From positions 631,001 to 695,000 of the forward strand of contig NZ_CP027773.1 in assembly GCF_003019815.1 (NCBI RefSeq): a stretch of 64,000 nucleotides of DNA, read 5' to 3'. The translations under genes were made by a program, and so were the position numbers. Each line of letters opens with the position of its first letter. Position 1 is the stretch's first letter. This DNA comes from Variovorax sp. PMC12. GTDB lineage: Bacteria > Pseudomonadota > Gammaproteobacteria > Burkholderiales > Burkholderiaceae_C. Below the pieces are notes generated by a model. The model saw only the letters and a program-made list of their open reading frames with translations, did not search any database and was not told the origin of the DNA. This document shows, in pieces, positions 44,927-55,689 of the stretch.

Positions 44927-45781
44927 ATGAGCATGGCTTTTCCGATGACGACCGCTAGCGCGCAGCGAATGCTGGCCGCGAGCTTTGCCGGCGTCGCCGT
45001 GACTTTTCTGCTCGCCGGTTGCGTCAGCACGCGCACCACCACCACGAGCCTGGCCGACACCAGTTCGGGCAAGGGCGTGGACATCGTCACCGAGTCGGAC
45101 GAAAGCTCGCGTCAGCGCCGCGCGCGCCTGCGCATGGAACTGGCATCGGGCTATTTCGAGCAGGGCCAGACCAACGTCGCGCTCGACGAGATCAAGCAGG
45201 CGCTCGCCGCCGACCCCAACAATGCGGACGCGTACAACCTGCGCGGCCTGGTCTACATGCGGCTCGACGACGCCGGCATGGCCGAAGACAGCTTCCGCCG
45301 TGCCATCGCCATCAATCCGCGCGACCCCAACACGCGCCACAACTACGGCTGGCTGCTGTGCCAGCAGAACCGCTACGGCGACGCGGCAACCCAGTTCAAC
45401 GAGGCACTCGCCGTGCCCAGCTATCCCGACCGCGCCAAGACGCTCATGACGCGCGGCGTCTGCGAGCTCAGGGCGGGCCAGCGCGCGCAGGCCGAGCGCA
45501 CCCTGCAGCAGGCCTACGAGATCGATGCGGGCAACCCGGTGGTCGGCTTCAACCTGGCCCTGGTGCTCTCTCAGCGAGAAGAATGGTCGCGCGCGCAGTT
45601 CTACATTCGCCGCGTCAACAACAGCCCCTCGGCCAGCGCCGAGACGCTGTGGCTCGGCATCAAGATCGAACGAAAGCTCAACAACCGCGAAGCAGTGGCG
45701 CAGTTGGGAGGCCAACTGCAACGACGCTTCCCCCAATCGCGGGAGGCATCAGCGTACGAGCGCGGGAATTTCAATGACTGA
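44927..45781 (+). CDS. pilF: Type IV pilus biogenesis/stability lipoprotein PilF (PilW)
   Basis: TPR lipoprotein that assists assembly of the secretin PilQ in the outer membrane. 284 residues. The lipobox LLAGC follows a hydrophobic segment. Several TPRs are visible: MELASGYFEQGQTNVALDEI, then ADAYNLRGLVYMRLDDAGMA and RHNYGWLLCQQNRYGDAATQ. ATG 44927 fits the lipoprotein start; a longer reading would overlap rlmN by 116 bases. It overlaps the next gene by 8 bases. Confidence 0.87.
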   Translation: MSMAFPMTTASAQRMLAASFAGVAVTFLLAGCVSTRTTTTSLADTSSGKGVDIVTESDESSRQRRARLRMELASGYFEQGQTNVALDEIKQALAADPNNADAYNLRGLVYMRLDDAGMAEDSFRRAIAINPRDPNTRHNYGWLLCQQNRYGDAATQFNEALAVPSYPDRAKTLMTRGVCELRAGQRAQAERTLQQAYEIDAGNPVVGFNLALVLSQREEWSRAQFYIRRVNNSPSASAETLWLGIKIERKLNNREAVAQLGGQLQRRFPQSREASAYERGNFND

Positions 45782-46738
45782 TAGGGTTTCGGAGTTCGGC
45801 ACTTCCGCGGCACAGCCGCTCGAGGCAGCCGACATCACGCACAAGACCGCCGGCGACATGCTTCGCGAGGCGCGCGAGGCCCACGGCCTTCATATCGAAA
45901 TGGTGGCGGCGGCACTCAAGGTGCCACCGCAGAAATTGCTGGCGCTCGAGGCCGACGACATCGCTTCGTTGCCCGACCCGGTCTTTGCGCGCGCGCTTGC
46001 CAGCAGTGTTTGCCGTGCCCTGCGCATCGATCCGGCGCCCGTGCTCGCCAAGCTGCCGACCACGCAGAAGGTGTCGCTGGCCGACGCCGACCGCACGCTC
46101 AAGACCAACATCTCGTCGGGCACGCCGCGCTGGACCGGCAGCGGCCGTTCGAGCGGCGGCCTGCCGTCGCGCGCGTTGCTGACGGTCGTGGTGTTGCTGC
46201 TGATCGGCGCCGGCGCGCTGTTCTGGCTGCCGCAGTCGGTGTTCGATCAGCTCGGCGCCTCCGTTTCCCGCCTGACCGCACGTGGCGCGGCCGATGGCGC
46301 CGCAACGAACGACGCGGCTGCGGATGCGCCGGCTGCATCGGGTGGCCCGGGCGTGGTCGCCCAGACGGCGCCTGCACAGCCGGTGGCGCCCAGCGGCTCG
46401 GCGAGCGCCGCAGGCGAGCCGCCAGTTGCCGCAGCTGCACCGAATGCTGCCGCCGCAACGCCGGTCGCAACGGCACCGGCAGTCGCGCCGGCCGCAAGCA
46501 GCCAGCAACTCGTCTTCGTGGCCCGTGAGGAGTGCTGGATCACCGTGACCGAAGCCGGCGGCAAGCAGTTGCTGCGCCGCAGCCTGAAGGCCGGCGAGAC
46601 CGTCGGCCTCTCGGGTGCGCTGCCGCTGTCCGTGGTGGTCGGCCGTGCGTCGAGCGTCGACGTGCAGGTGCGCGGCAAGCCCTTTGACCTGAAGCCCGTT
46701 ACCAAGAGCGGTGGCGTGGCGCGTTTCGAGGTGACGTC

Positions 46739-46742
<4 letters not shown>
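45774..46742 (+). CDS. rodZ: RodZ-like helix-turn-helix membrane protein
   Basis: A 322-residue protein with the RodZ layout: an N-terminal Cro-like HTH (about 22-90, GDMLREAREAHGLHIEMVAAALKVPP), one transmembrane helix (about 142-162, LLTVVVLLLIGAGALFWL), an Ala/Pro-rich periplasmic linker and a C-terminal DUF4115 domain (about 240-322, LVFVAREECWITVTEAGGK). In rods RodZ links MreB to cell-wall synthesis. It overlaps ispG by four bases. Confidence 0.88.
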
Positions 46743-48010
<1,268 letters not shown>

Positions 48011-48026
48011 CACCTCCGCAGGATCC

Positions 48027-49337
48027 ATGGCTGAAAAATTGAATGCCGTCAAAGGCATGAACGACATATTGCCGCCCGAATCGGCGCGCTGGGAGTGGCT
48101 CGAAGCCACCGTGCGCGACCTGATGGGGCGGTTTGCGTACCGCAACGTCCGCACGCCGATCCTGGAGCGCACCGCGCTTTTCGTGCGCGGCATCGGCGAG
48201 GTGACCGACATCGTAGAGAAGGAGATGTACTCCTTCGAGGACCGCGCCGACAAGCATGGCAAGTTCGAACACCTGACCATGCGCCCCGAGAACACGGCGG
48301 GCCTGGTGCGCGCGGTGATCGAGCACAACATGCTGTACGAAGGGCCCAAGCGCCTTTGGTACACCGGCCCCATGTTCCGCCGCGAGAACGTGCAGCGCGG
48401 GCGTTTCCGCCAGTTCCACCAGATCGGGGCCGAGGCGCTGGGCTTTGCCGGTCCCGATGTCGATGCCGAACTGATCCTGCTGGCGAACGCGCTCTGGAAG
48501 GCCATCGGCCTGACCGACGTGCGCCTCGAACTCAACAGCCTGGGGCAGCCTGCCGAGCGCGCGCTGCACCGCGCCGAACTCATCGCGCACTTCGAGAAGC
48601 ATGCCGACAAGCTCGACGAAGACGGCAAGCGCCGCCTGCACAGCAATCCGCTGCGCATTCTCGACACCAAGAATCCGGCAATGAAGGACGTGGTCGAGTC
48701 GGCGCCGAAGCTGATCGACTTTCTCGGGGCAGAGTCGCTCGCGCACTTCGAGGGGCTGCAGGCCATCCTCAAGGCCAACGACATCGCGTTCACGATCAAT
48801 CCGCGTCTTGTGCGCGGGCTGGACTACTACAACCTGTCGGTCTTCGAGTTCGTGACCGACCGCCTGGGTTCGCAAGGCACGGTGTGTGCCGGTGGACGCT
48901 ACGACGACCTGATTGCGCAGATCGGCGGCAAACCCGCGCCGGCCGTGGGCTGGGCCATGGGTGTCGAGCGCGTGCTCGACCTGCTCAAGGAGCAGGGCGC
49001 CGAGGTGCCGGCACCGGTGCCCGACGCCTACGCCATCGTGCCGGATGCCGCCTCCATGCCCATCGCGCTGCGCACGCTGCAGCAATTGCGCGAGATCGGC
49101 GTGCGCGTGCAGATGCATGCGGCCACGGCTGACGGCCTCAGCAGCTTCAAGGCGCAGATGAAGAAGGCGGACGCCAGCGGCGCCACCTACGCCCTGATCT
49201 TCGGTGCCGATGAACTCGCACGCGGTGAAGTGACTCTCAAGGCGCTGCGCGACGGAAGCGGCGCGCAGACTTCCCGGGCACTTGCTGAAGCCCCCACATG
49301 GGCCGCCACCCTACAATCGCCGGCTTCCAACACCTGA
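48027..49337 (+). CDS. hisS: Histidyl-tRNA synthetase
   Basis: Class II aminoacyl-tRNA synthetase of 436 residues. Motif 2 is RRENVQRGRFRQFHQIGAE, the histidine-binding GLDYYNLSVFEF is present, and motif 3 is AVGWAMGVERVLDLL. A C-terminal anticodon-binding domain covers about 335-430. It lies between ispG and the YfgM-like gene. Confidence 0.97.
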   Translation: MAEKLNAVKGMNDILPPESARWEWLEATVRDLMGRFAYRNVRTPILERTALFVRGIGEVTDIVEKEMYSFEDRADKHGKFEHLTMRPENTAGLVRAVIEHNMLYEGPKRLWYTGPMFRRENVQRGRFRQFHQIGAEALGFAGPDVDAELILLANALWKAIGLTDVRLELNSLGQPAERALHRAELIAHFEKHADKLDEDGKRRLHSNPLRILDTKNPAMKDVVESAPKLIDFLGAESLAHFEGLQAILKANDIAFTINPRLVRGLDYYNLSVFEFVTDRLGSQGTVCAGGRYDDLIAQIGGKPAPAVGWAMGVERVLDLLKEQGAEVPAPVPDAYAIVPDAASMPIALRTLQQLREIGVRVQMHAATADGLSSFKAQMKKADASGATYALIFGADELARGEVTLKALRDGSGAQTSRALAEAPTWAATLQSPASNT

Positions 49338-49342
49338 CACGC

Positions 49343-50035
49343 ATGGCAACCCATCTCGATCTCGAAGAACAGGAACAGCTCGACCAGCTCAAGCATTTCT
49401 GGAATACCTACGGCACCCTCATCACCTGGGCTGTACTGCTTGTCGCCGGTGCCTTCGTGGCATGGAACGGCTGGCAATACTTCCAGCGCAACAAGGCCGT
49501 GCAGGCCGCGGCACTTTATGACGAGGTCGAGCGCACCACCCAGGCCGGCGACGTCGAGCGCATCCAGCGCGTGCTGGCCGACATGAAGGACCGCTTCGCC
49601 AACACCGCCTATGCACAGCAGGCCGGCTTGCTGGTCGCCAAGACGCTGTTCGAGAAGGGCAATGCCGAAGGCTCGCGCTCCGCGCTGGAATGGGTTGCGC
49701 AGAACGCCGTCGACCCTGGCTACAAGGCCGTCGCCAAGCTGCGCCTTGCTGGCGAGCTGCTCGACAGCAAGTCGTATGACGAAGCGCTCAAGCAGCTCGA
49801 CGGCAGTGTGCCCAAGGAATTCGAACCGCTGGTGGCCGATCGCAAGGGCGACATCTACCTGGCCCAGGGCAAGCGCAACGAGGCGCAGGCCGAGTACCGC
49901 AAGGCCTGGACCGGCCTCGGCGCCACCTCCGACTACCGCCGTCTGGTCGAGATCAAGCTGAACGCGGTCGGTGTCGACCCGAAGAGCCTGGCCCCGGTCG
50001 TCACCGTCACTCCCGCAGCTCCCAAAACTCCCTGA
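49343..50035 (+). CDS. YfgM-like tetratricopeptide membrane protein
   Basis: A 230-residue protein with a cytoplasmic N-terminus rich in charged residues (MATHLDLEEQEQLDQLKHF), one transmembrane helix at about 23-45 (LITWAVLLVAGAFVAWNGW) and a periplasmic helical-repeat domain (DUF2133/TPR_21). The E. coli homologue YfgM is found with SecYEG and periplasmic chaperones. Start 49343 chosen; 15 in-frame residues upstream overlap hisS. It precedes bamB by seven bases, as in E. coli. Confidence 0.9.
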   Translation: MATHLDLEEQEQLDQLKHFWNTYGTLITWAVLLVAGAFVAWNGWQYFQRNKAVQAAALYDEVERTTQAGDVERIQRVLADMKDRFANTAYAQQAGLLVAKTLFEKGNAEGSRSALEWVAQNAVDPGYKAVAKLRLAGELLDSKSYDEALKQLDGSVPKEFEPLVADRKGDIYLAQGKRNEAQAEYRKAWTGLGATSDYRRLVEIKLNAVGVDPKSLAPVVTVTPAAPKTP

Positions 50036-50042
50036 CCGCATC

Positions 50043-51185
50043 ATGAATTTCAAGCGTTTCATGCCTGAATCGACCGCCCTGCGTGCGGGATCAGCCCTTG
50101 TTTTGGTCGCTTTACTGGCCGCCTGCTCGGGCACCAGCAAGCCGAAGCCCGAAGAACTGCCCGCCAACCCGGCCCTGCTGGGCGTGCGCCAGGCCTGGAC
50201 GGTGAAGATCCCCGAAGTCAAGTTCCCGCTCACCGCCAACATCAACGGCGACATCGTCACCGTGGCCGGCAGCGACGGCACCGTGGTTGCCATCGATGCC
50301 CGCGCCGGCCGCGAAACCTGGCGTGCAAGCGCCGGCGCGCCGCTGGCGGCCGGTGTCGGCAGCGACGGTTCCCTGGCGGCCGTCGTCACCACCGGCAATG
50401 AACTGGTGGCCCTCGAGAACGGCAAGGTGCTGTGGAAGCAGAAGCTGTCCGCCCAAGCTTTCACCGCGCCGCTGGTTGCTGGCCGCCGCGTGTTCGTGCA
50501 GACCGCCGATCGCAGCGTCAGCGCCTGGGACGGCCAGAGCGGCCGTCGCTTGTGGATCCAGCAGCGCGCCGGTGAAAACCTGGTGCTGCGCAAGTCGGGC
50601 GTATTGATGGCCGTCGGCGACACGCTGGTGGCCGGCCTTGGCGGCCGCCTGGTCGGCATCAACCCCGGCAACGGCACCTCGCGCTGGGAGGCTCCCATCG
50701 CCGCACCGCGTGGCACCAACGATGTGGAGCGCCTGGTCGACCTGACCGGCAGCGTGAGCCGTCTGGGCGACTCGGTCTGCGCACGGGCCTACTACGCCAG
50801 CGTCGGCTGCGTCGACACCACGCGCGGTACGCTGGTCTGGAGCAAGCCGGCTTCGGGTGCCGACGGCGTCAGCGGCGACGACCGCTTTGTCTACGGCACC
50901 GAATCCGACGGCAGCGTCATCGCCTGGCGCCGCGGCGACGGCGAACGTGCCTGGCAGATGAGCCGCCTCAAGAATCGCGAGCTGACCTCGCCGCTGGCCG
51001 TGGGCCGCTCGCTGATCATCGGGGAGAGCACCGGCACGCTGCATTTCGTGTCGCGCGAAGACGGCGCTCTGCTCAATCGTGTCACCCCCGATGGCTCCGC
51101 CATCACCGTTGCGCCGGTGCTCGTCGGCAACACGGTCGTGGTCGTGACTGCCAAGGGTGGTGTGTTTGGCTACCGCCCTGAATAA
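50043..51185 (+). CDS. bamB: Outer-membrane assembly lipoprotein BamB
   Basis: Lipoprotein of the BAM complex, 380 residues. The lipobox LLAAC follows a hydrophobic signal; the rest forms a WD/PQQ-like beta propeller with repeated blades such as GTVVAIDARAGRETW, ELVALENGKVLW and VSAWDGQSGRRLW. The start at 50043 gives a short signal peptide MNFKRFMPEST and leaves seven bases after yfgM. Followed by der. Confidence 0.96.
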   Translation: MNFKRFMPESTALRAGSALVLVALLAACSGTSKPKPEELPANPALLGVRQAWTVKIPEVKFPLTANINGDIVTVAGSDGTVVAIDARAGRETWRASAGAPLAAGVGSDGSLAAVVTTGNELVALENGKVLWKQKLSAQAFTAPLVAGRRVFVQTADRSVSAWDGQSGRRLWIQQRAGENLVLRKSGVLMAVGDTLVAGLGGRLVGINPGNGTSRWEAPIAAPRGTNDVERLVDLTGSVSRLGDSVCARAYYASVGCVDTTRGTLVWSKPASGADGVSGDDRFVYGTESDGSVIAWRRGDGERAWQMSRLKNRELTSPLAVGRSLIIGESTGTLHFVSREDGALLNRVTPDGSAITVAPVLVGNTVVVVTAKGGVFGYRPE

Positions 51186-51245
51186 TCTTTTGAATCTTTT
51201 CCTGCAAGGCCCGACCATGAAAACCGCGCCATCGAAAGGCCGGCC

Positions 51246-52589
51246 ATGAAGCCGGTCGTGGCCCTGGTCGGGCGTCCCAACGTCGGCAAGTCGACGCTGT
51301 TCAATCGCCTGACCCAGACGCGCGACGCCATCGTCGCCGATTTCGCCGGCCTCACGCGCGACCGCCACTACGGCAACGGTCGCCTGGGCAAGCACGAGTT
51401 CATCGTGATCGACACCGGCGGCTTCGAGCCCGATGCCGGCAGCGGCATCTACAAGGAAATGGCCAAGCAGACGCGGCAGGCCGTGGCTGAGGCCGACGTG
51501 GTGATCTTCGTCGTCGATGCCCGCGAAGGCCTGTCGGCGCAAGACCATGAGATCGCCAATGAGCTGCGCCGTCTGGGCAAGCCCTGCGTGCTCGCGGCCA
51601 ACAAGGCCGAGGGCATGCACGACGGCACCAAGCTCGTGGATTTCTACGAGCTGGGCTTCGGCGACGTGCACGGGGTTTCCGCAGCGCACGGGCAAGGCAT
51701 GCGCGACCTGGTCGAGCTTGCGCTTGAGCCGCTGAACCTGCCCGATCCGGATGACGAGTCGGACGAGGACGAAGTCAACAAGCCGATCAAGCTGGCAGTG
51801 GCGGGGCGGCCCAACGTGGGCAAGTCGACGCTGATCAACACCTGGCTTGGCGAAGAGCGACTGGTGGCATTCGACATGCCAGGCACCACGCGCGACGCGA
51901 TTTCAGTGCCCTTCGAGCGCAACGGCCAGCGCTTCGAACTGATCGACACGGCCGGCTTGCGCCGCAAGGGCAGGGTGTTCGAGGCGATCGAGAAATTCTC
52001 GGTGGTCAAGACGCTGCAGGCCATCGAATCGGCCAATGTGGTGCTGCTGCTGCTCGACGCCACGCAGGGCGTGACCGACCAGGATGCCCACATCGCGGGC
52101 TACATCCTCGAAAGCGGCCGCGCGGTGGTGATCGCCATCAACAAGTGGGACGCGGTCGACAGCTACCAGCGCGAGCAGATCCAGCGGCAGATCGAAACCC
52201 GGTTGCCGTTCCTGAAGTTCGCGGCATTGCATTTCATCTCGGCCATCAAGCGCCAGGGCCTTGGCCCGGTTTGGCAGGCAATTGCGCAGGCCCACAAGTC
52301 GGCCACGCGCAAGATGTCGACGCCGGTGCTGACCCGGTTGCTGCTGGAGGCGGTGCAGTTCCAGGCTCCCAAGCGCGGCGGCATGTACAGGCCCAAGCTG
52401 CGTTATGCGCACCAGGGTGGCATGAATCCGCCGGTGATCGTGATCCACGGCAATTCGCTCGAACATGTGACCGATGCTTACAAGCGCTTCCTCGAGGGAC
52501 GCTTCCGCAAGGAATTCGACCTGGTGGGTACCCCGTTGCGGATCGAATTCAAGAGCTCCCACAATCCTTTTGCCGACAAGGACGACTGA
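51246..52589 (+). CDS. der: Ribosome-associated GTPase Der (EngA)
   Basis: GTPase with two consecutive G domains needed for 50S assembly; 447 residues. The first P-loop is GRPNVGKSTLFN and the second GRPNVGKSTLIN, each followed by a DxxG segment (DTGGFEPD and DTAGLRR). A KH-like C-terminal domain (about 360-447) completes the fold. It starts 60 bases after bamB. Confidence 0.98.
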   Translation: MKPVVALVGRPNVGKSTLFNRLTQTRDAIVADFAGLTRDRHYGNGRLGKHEFIVIDTGGFEPDAGSGIYKEMAKQTRQAVAEADVVIFVVDAREGLSAQDHEIANELRRLGKPCVLAANKAEGMHDGTKLVDFYELGFGDVHGVSAAHGQGMRDLVELALEPLNLPDPDDESDEDEVNKPIKLAVAGRPNVGKSTLINTWLGEERLVAFDMPGTTRDAISVPFERNGQRFELIDTAGLRRKGRVFEAIEKFSVVKTLQAIESANVVLLLLDATQGVTDQDAHIAGYILESGRAVVIAINKWDAVDSYQREQIQRQIETRLPFLKFAALHFISAIKRQGLGPVWQAIAQAHKSATRKMSTPVLTRLLLEAVQFQAPKRGGMYRPKLRYAHQGGMNPPVIVIHGNSLEHVTDAYKRFLEGRFRKEFDLVGTPLRIEFKSSHNPFADKDD

Positions 52590-52751
52590 GCCATTGGGCG
52601 CCGATGGCGGCCAATGACTTGCGACGAGGGCGGAAGTTCCGGCTTTTGAGAACCGTTATTTTCTCAAGGCTTTTGACCCGGGTTGCTGCAGCGCGGAAAC
52701 CCTGTGTTAAGGTCATCTCTCCAACAACTACTCTTGAACACGGAGAATATC

Positions 52752-52997
52752 GTGAGCAATAAAGGGCAACTTCTGCAAGACCCGTTCCTGAATACCTTGC
52801 GTCGCGAGCATGTGCCAGTTTCCATTTATTTGGTCAACGGTATCAAGCTGCAAGGGCAGATCGAGTCTTTTGACCAGTACGTCGTGTTGCTTCGCAACAC
52901 AGTGACGCAAATGGTCTACAAGCACGCCATTTCCACCATCGTGCCGGGTCGTGCCGTCAATTTCTCGGCTGCCGAGAACGACGACGCCGCTGCCTGA
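52752..52997 (+). CDS. hfq: RNA chaperone Hfq
   Basis: Sm-like hexameric RNA chaperone, 81 residues. QDPFLNTLRREHVPVSIYLVNGIKLQGQI forms the first part, followed by FDQYVVLL and the YKHAIST-IVP strand that completes the Sm core. A GTG start at 52752 with GGAGA upstream gives the family N-terminus MSNKGQLLQD; the upstream in-frame ATG at 52683 would add unrelated residues. The C-terminal tail is short and acidic. The order der-hfq-hflX is conserved. Confidence 0.97.
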   Translation: MSNKGQLLQDPFLNTLRREHVPVSIYLVNGIKLQGQIESFDQYVVLLRNTVTQMVYKHAISTIVPGRAVNFSAAENDDAAA

Positions 52998-53005
52998 TAG
53001 CGCGG

Positions 53006-53037
53006 AGCGCGGCGGCCTTCCGGCCGTCGCGCTTTTT
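53006..53037 (+). terminator. Rho-independent terminator after hfq
   Basis: The stem AGCGCGGCGGCC (53006-53017) pairs with GGCCGTCGCGCT (53022-53033) around TTCC and is followed by TTTTT. One G-T wobble occurs. It lies nine bases past the hfq stop, so hfq can end here while some transcripts continue to hflX. Confidence 0.9.
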
Positions 53038-53054
53038 CCCAATTCTGATCCCGC

Positions 53055-54224
53055 TTGTCTGAACAGATCCCCCGCCAGGAAGGCGCCGCCGTTCTCGTCG
53101 GCGTTGATTTCGGGCTGCCCCATTTCGACAGCGAACTCGAGGAACTCGGCCTGCTCGCGCAGACTGCCGGCCTCACGCCCGTCGCCCATCTTTCCTGCAA
53201 ACGCAAGGCCCCTGACGCGGCATTGTTCGTCGGCAGCGGCAAGGCCGAAGAAATCAAGGAACTGGCCGCCCTCCACAGGGCGAGCGAAGTCATCTTCGAC
53301 CAGGCGCTGAGCCCTGCCCAGCAGCGCAACCTCGAGCGCCAACTGGACGTCGCGGTGTACGACCGCACTTTCCTCATTCTCGAGATCTTCGCGCAGCGCG
53401 CGCGCTCGCACGAAGGCAAGCTGCAGGTGGAGCTTGCCCGCCTGCAGTACCTCAGTACCCGGCTGGTCCGGCGCTGGTCCCACCTGGAGCGTCAGACCGG
53501 TGGCGCGGGTGTGCGCGGCGGTCCGGGCGAAAAGCAGATCGAGCTCGACCGCCGGATGATCGGCGAGTCGATCAAGCGCACCCGCGAGCGGCTGGCCAAG
53601 GTGCAGAAGCAACGCGGTACGCAGCGCCGGCAGCGCGAGCGGCGCGACACCTTCAACATCTCGCTCGTCGGCTATACCAACGCCGGCAAGTCGTCGCTGT
53701 TCAACGCACTGGTCAAGGCCCGCGCCTATGCGGCCGACCAGCTGTTCGCCACGCTGGACACCACCACGCGCAATCTCTACCTGGGCGATGCCCGGCGCCA
53801 GGTGTCGATTTCCGACACCGTGGGCTTCATTCGCGACCTGCCGCACGGCCTGGTCGATGCGTTCAAGGCGACGCTGCAGGAAGCGGTCGACGCCGACCTC
53901 CTGCTGCACGTCGTCGACGCCTCCAACCCCCATTACCCCGAACAGATGGCCGAGGTGCAGACCGTGCTGCGCGAGATCGGTGCCGACACCGTCCCGCAGC
54001 TTCTGGTCTTCAACAAGCTCGACGCCCTTGAAAGCACGCAGCATCCGCTGCATCTGCAGGACGAGATGGAAATCGACGGTGTGCAGGTCCCCCGCATCTT
54101 CCTGAGCGCCAGGAGCGGCGAGGGCGTGCCGTTGCTGCGCGCCGAGCTCGCCCGGCAATCGGGCTCCGTAGCCGATACGATGTCCCCTGAGGCGAACGCT
54201 GAATTGCACGATGCGGCCAATTGA
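53055..54224 (+). CDS. hflX: Ribosome-splitting GTPase HflX
   Basis: GTPase of 389 residues that splits stalled ribosomes. The N-terminal domain holds LFVGSGKAEEIKEL and a glycine-rich GGAGVRGGPGEKQIELDRR region; the G domain has GYTNAGKSSLFNAL and the DTVGFIRDLPHGLVDAF switch. Start is TTG at 53055, after the hfq terminator. It is followed by hflK 38 bases downstream. Confidence 0.96.
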   Translation: MSEQIPRQEGAAVLVGVDFGLPHFDSELEELGLLAQTAGLTPVAHLSCKRKAPDAALFVGSGKAEEIKELAALHRASEVIFDQALSPAQQRNLERQLDVAVYDRTFLILEIFAQRARSHEGKLQVELARLQYLSTRLVRRWSHLERQTGGAGVRGGPGEKQIELDRRMIGESIKRTRERLAKVQKQRGTQRRQRERRDTFNISLVGYTNAGKSSLFNALVKARAYAADQLFATLDTTTRNLYLGDARRQVSISDTVGFIRDLPHGLVDAFKATLQEAVDADLLLHVVDASNPHYPEQMAEVQTVLREIGADTVPQLLVFNKLDALESTQHPLHLQDEMEIDGVQVPRIFLSARSGEGVPLLRAELARQSGSVADTMSPEANAELHDAAN

Positions 54225-54262
54225 TTGGGCACAATCCCGCCACTGACAAGAGAACGAAGCGA

Positions 54263-55672
54263 ATGAATTCAAAGCCAGCGCGGAGAGGGTTTCTGGGCAT
54301 GTTCAATCTGAACGATGGCCGGTGGGGTCGTGGCGACGAGCCGTCCTCCAACGGTGATCGCCCGACCGGCAACCGTCCCCCCGAAGCCAATCCTCCGGGC
54401 GCACCGACGTCCCCGCCTTCGGGCAACAACAGCAACAACAACGACCGTCCCCGCGGCCAGGGGCCCAACCAGGGCCCGCCCGACCTCGATGAACTGTGGC
54501 GCGACCTCAATCGCAAGCTCGGCGGTTTCTTCGGCGGCGGCAAGGGCGGCGGCAATCGTCCCAGCGGCGGCAACAGCAACGGCGGCGGCAACGGCTACAG
54601 GCCAGACATGAAGAACGCAGGATTCGGCCTCGGCCTCGTGGCTGCCGTGGCCGTACTCATCTGGCTCGGCACCGGCTTCTTCATCGTGAACGAAGGCCAG
54701 CAGGCGGTCGTGACCCAGTTCGGACGCTACAAGACGACCGTGGGCGCCGGTTTCAACTGGCGCCTGCCTTATCCCATCCAGCGCCATGAAGTGGTGGTGG
54801 TCACGCAGATCCGCTCCACCGACGTGGGCCGCGACGCCATCGTGCGATCCACCGGCCTTCGCGAGTCGGCCATGCTGACCGAAGACGAGAACATCGTCGA
54901 AATCAAGTTCGCGGTGCAGTACCGCCTGAGCGACGCGCGCGCCTGGCTCTACGAGAGCAAGTCGCCCGCGGAGACCGTCGTGCAGGTGGCCGAGACCTCC
55001 GTGCGCGAGGTGGTCGGCAAGATGAAGATGGACGCCGCGCTGGCCGAAGAGCGCGACCAGATCGCACCCCGCGTGCGCACGCTGATGCAGACCATCCTCG
55101 ATCGCTACAAGGTCGGTGTCGAAGTGGTCGGCATCAACCTGCAGCAGGGCGGCGTGCGCCCGCCCGAGCAGGTGCAGGCCGCATTCGACGACGTGCTCAA
55201 GGCCGGTCAGGAGCGCGAACGCGCCAAGAACGAAGCCCAGGCCTACGCCAACAACGTGGTGCCGCTCGCCACCGGTACGGCTTCGCGCCTGAAGGAAGAG
55301 TCCGAAGCCTACAAGGCGCGCATCGTGGCGCAGGCCCAGGGTGATGCCGGCCGCTTCGCTTCGGTCCTGGCCGAGTACCAGAAGGCGCCGCAGGTGACCC
55401 GCGACCGCATGTACACCGACGCCATGCAGCAGATCTACGCCAGCACGACCAAGGTGCTGGTCGACAGCAAGCAGGGCTCCAACCTGCTGTACCTGCCGCT
55501 GGACAAGCTGATGCAGCAAAGCGGCAACAGCGCGACGCCCACGCCGGTCGATGCGGCCAGCCCCAATGTGGCCGGCACCGCGCCGCCCCAGTCCTCGGTG
55601 ATCCCGGTGGCGCCCGTGACGGGCGACGTGCGAGCCCGCGACGGCCGCTCGCGCGACCGCGACGTGCGTTGA
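54263..55672 (+). CDS. hflK: HflK, membrane protease modulator
   Basis: SPFH-domain protein that with HflC forms a large periplasmic cage around FtsH. 469 residues. The N-terminal 115 or so residues are unusually Gly/Asn/Pro/Arg-rich and probably disordered. One transmembrane helix (about 118-138, GLGLVAAVAVLIWLGTGFFIV) precedes the SPFH domain (NEGQQAVVTQFGRYK onward) and a coiled coil rich in Glu/Ala (KAGQERERAKNEAQAYANN). The start at 54263 keeps MNSKPARRG; an internal ATG at 54299 is possible. Confidence 0.94.
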   Translation: MNSKPARRGFLGMFNLNDGRWGRGDEPSSNGDRPTGNRPPEANPPGAPTSPPSGNNSNNNDRPRGQGPNQGPPDLDELWRDLNRKLGGFFGGGKGGGNRPSGGNSNGGGNGYRPDMKNAGFGLGLVAAVAVLIWLGTGFFIVNEGQQAVVTQFGRYKTTVGAGFNWRLPYPIQRHEVVVVTQIRSTDVGRDAIVRSTGLRESAMLTEDENIVEIKFAVQYRLSDARAWLYESKSPAETVVQVAETSVREVVGKMKMDAALAEERDQIAPRVRTLMQTILDRYKVGVEVVGINLQQGGVRPPEQVQAAFDDVLKAGQERERAKNEAQAYANNVVPLATGTASRLKEESEAYKARIVAQAQGDAGRFASVLAEYQKAPQVTRDRMYTDAMQQIYASTTKVLVDSKQGSNLLYLPLDKLMQQSGNSATPTPVDAASPNVAGTAPPQSSVIPVAPVTGDVRARDGRSRDRDVR

Positions 55673-55689
55673 ACAAGGACTAGAAGAAC

